A DNA stretch of 5,997 bases, from positions 1-5,997 of the forward strand of contig JAIJUV010000157.1 of assembly GCA_022732315.1 (NCBI GenBank). Reading direction: 5' to 3'. How positions within the stretch are numbered: position 1 is the stretch's first letter; each line of letters opens with the position of its first letter. The stretch is from Prevotella sp. (GTDB lineage: Bacteria > Bacteroidota > Bacteroidia > Bacteroidales > Bacteroidaceae). This document shows positions 5,040 to 5,997 of the stretch, in pieces. The translations under genes were made by a program, and so were the position numbers. A model generated the notes under the pieces. The model saw only the letters and a list, made by a program, of their open reading frames with translations, did no database searches and was not told the origin of the DNA.

Positions 5040-5997
5040 TTACAAACTAAGTTTATGAACCTTCAGGTTCTTGAACTCAGCCTTGCCACCCTGGGTGTAG
5101 AGCTTTACATTCTCGTATGGAGCTACTGGGAAGACGAGGTTGGTCATGGCGATACGGCCGCCGTCTACGAAGAGTTCAACAGATGACTTATCTACGAAGA
5201 TGTCAACATGATAGGTCTTCTTGCCATCCTCGCAAAGACTCAATGGAGCCCAGGTAGCCAGAGCGAAATCGTTCTTGTAGTTGATAGAATTGGTGATGCG
5301 GGCAGGCTGCTTGCCTTCTGCTGCCAGCTGCTTGTCCCAAGCCAACTCGATATCGTGAGGAACCGCCTGCTTGCCGAAATCTGTCAGACCACTCTCTGTT
5401 CTATCCATCACTACCTTGCCCTGCTTCATATCGAAATAAATCATAGTGCGCTCACGCTTGTTGTTTGAAATCGCAATACCGGCAATGCCGTTGGCATCTG
5501 GAGTTACATCAGCCTCGATTTCGAAAGCACCATTCATATTGGCAGCAACACCAGCAAGCATCTTTTCGCCGGCAACAGAAGCATCTGCTACATTCTTGGT
5601 GTCCTTACGCAATGCATAAACCTCAGGAGCTACATCTTCTGAAATATAATACTTGCCATTCTTCTCGTAAAGTTTCAACTCTCGAGGCAAACCATTGGCA
5701 CCACGATTCTGCTTGAACGGAGTAAGGTTGGCATACTGCCAGTTGCTCATCCAGGTGATACCCAGAACTCGGTCGCCTGTGTTTGAGAAGGTAACGGTAG
5801 CATAGTGATCCTTACCCCAATCGAGCCACTTCACATCGTGGGCATCAGGACAAGTAAACTTCTTGCCATCGAAATCGCCTACGAAATACTCGGTTGCACT
5901 GCCACCAAACCAGCAACCTGGATTGATATTCATGGTCATCACCCACTTCATCTTCTTCTTATCACCATTTACAGGCAACTGGAAGAAGTCTGGGCAC
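5040..5997 (-). CDS. Glycoside hydrolase family 32 (fructan hydrolase/levanase-inulinase/invertase group), C-terminal 318 codons
   Basis: The gene enters from the right edge and ends with TAA at 5040-5042. The first complete codons read CPDFFQLPVNGDKKK, the part of the GH32 'ECPD' motif after the catalytic acid/base Glu; only the last base of that Glu codon is in the window. Further motifs are NINPG...GGSATEYFVGDFDG, the DWGKDHYATVTFS region, WMSNWQYAN, and RGANGLPRELKLY near the end of the beta-propeller. The C-terminal beta-sandwich follows (IFVDKSSVELFVDGG, LVFPVAPYENVKLYT, KVHKLSL). GH32 enzymes hydrolyse beta-fructosidic bonds of sucrose, inulin or levan with retention. About 200 N-terminal residues, including the signal peptide if any and the nucleophile Asp, are outside. 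Codon use is richer in G/C-ending codons than in the plus-strand module. Exact substrate cannot be decided here. Confidence 0.93.
   Translation of the reverse strand, partial: CPDFFQLPVNGDKKKMKWVMTMNINPGCWFGGSATEYFVGDFDGKKFTCPDAHDVKWLDWGKDHYATVTFSNTGDRVLGITWMSNWQYANLTPFKQNRGANGLPRELKLYEKNGKYYISEDVAPEVYALRKDTKNVADASVAGEKMLAGVAANMNGAFEIEADVTPDANGIAGIAISNNKRERTMIYFDMKQGKVVMDRTESGLTDFGKQAVPHDIELAWDKQLAAEGKQPARITNSINYKNDFALATWAPLSLCEDGKKTYHVDIFVDKSSVELFVDGGRIAMTNLVFPVAPYENVKLYTQGGKAEFKNLKVHKLSL

Noticed and set aside
5208..5716. Two plus-strand frames (86 and 83 residues) opposite GH32
   Set aside because: They are antisense to a strongly conserved GH32 coding region and have no plausible protein features.
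1..5997. CRISPR array, tRNA, rRNA or intact insertion sequence
   Set aside because: No regularly spaced repeats, cloverleaf sequence or transposase/integrase frame could be seen on either strand.

Overview
The window looks like accessory chromosomal DNA from a gut-type Bacteroidota, most likely a Prevotella/Segatella relative. The evidence is the Bacteroidota promoter form (TAnnTTTG, with TTTG about 20 bp upstream) before several genes, a TonB-dependent receptor with an N-terminal carboxypeptidase-like domain, a family GH32 enzyme with a close-by sugar MFS transporter, and AbiE remnants of the type common in this phylum. The genus is an inference from the style of the genes, not from a marker.

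Layout. At the two edges lie two minus-strand genes of what looks like a fructan/sucrose utilisation locus: the C-terminal 318 codons of a GH32 fructan hydrolase (5040-5996, cut by the right edge) and the first 26 codons of an MFS sugar permease (1-80, cut by the left edge). The permease has its own promoter (-7 box at 115-122) overlapped by a near-perfect 13-bp inverted repeat (124-162). The GH32 gene ends in a strong minus-strand terminator (4948-4989).

About 4.7 kb separates these two genes. The left part (about 297-1137) is a patchwork of broken pieces: a 24-bp GH32 3' tail (297-320, 21 of 24 bases identical to the end of the intact GH32 gene), a fragment of a Bacteroidota protein that I associate with ORF6N/PLD-like proteins, a 3'-truncated AbiEii toxin gene, a 5'-truncated AbiEi antitoxin gene, and the 3' end of an unidentified plus-strand gene.

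The right part (about 1239-4905) is an intact plus-strand module: tandem promoter boxes, a possible 27-aa microprotein, a four-TM membrane-anchored LytTR regulator, a TonB-dependent receptor with its own canonical promoter, and an exported TPR-like protein whose start overlaps the receptor gene by 20 nt. The likely scheme (inference) is that the membrane LytTR protein senses something at the envelope and controls the receptor/TPR pair. No substrate can be read from the sequence. The 24-bp GH32-tail repeat on both sides suggests either that the module integrated at the 3' end of a GH32 gene or that it replaced a second, tandem GH32 gene.
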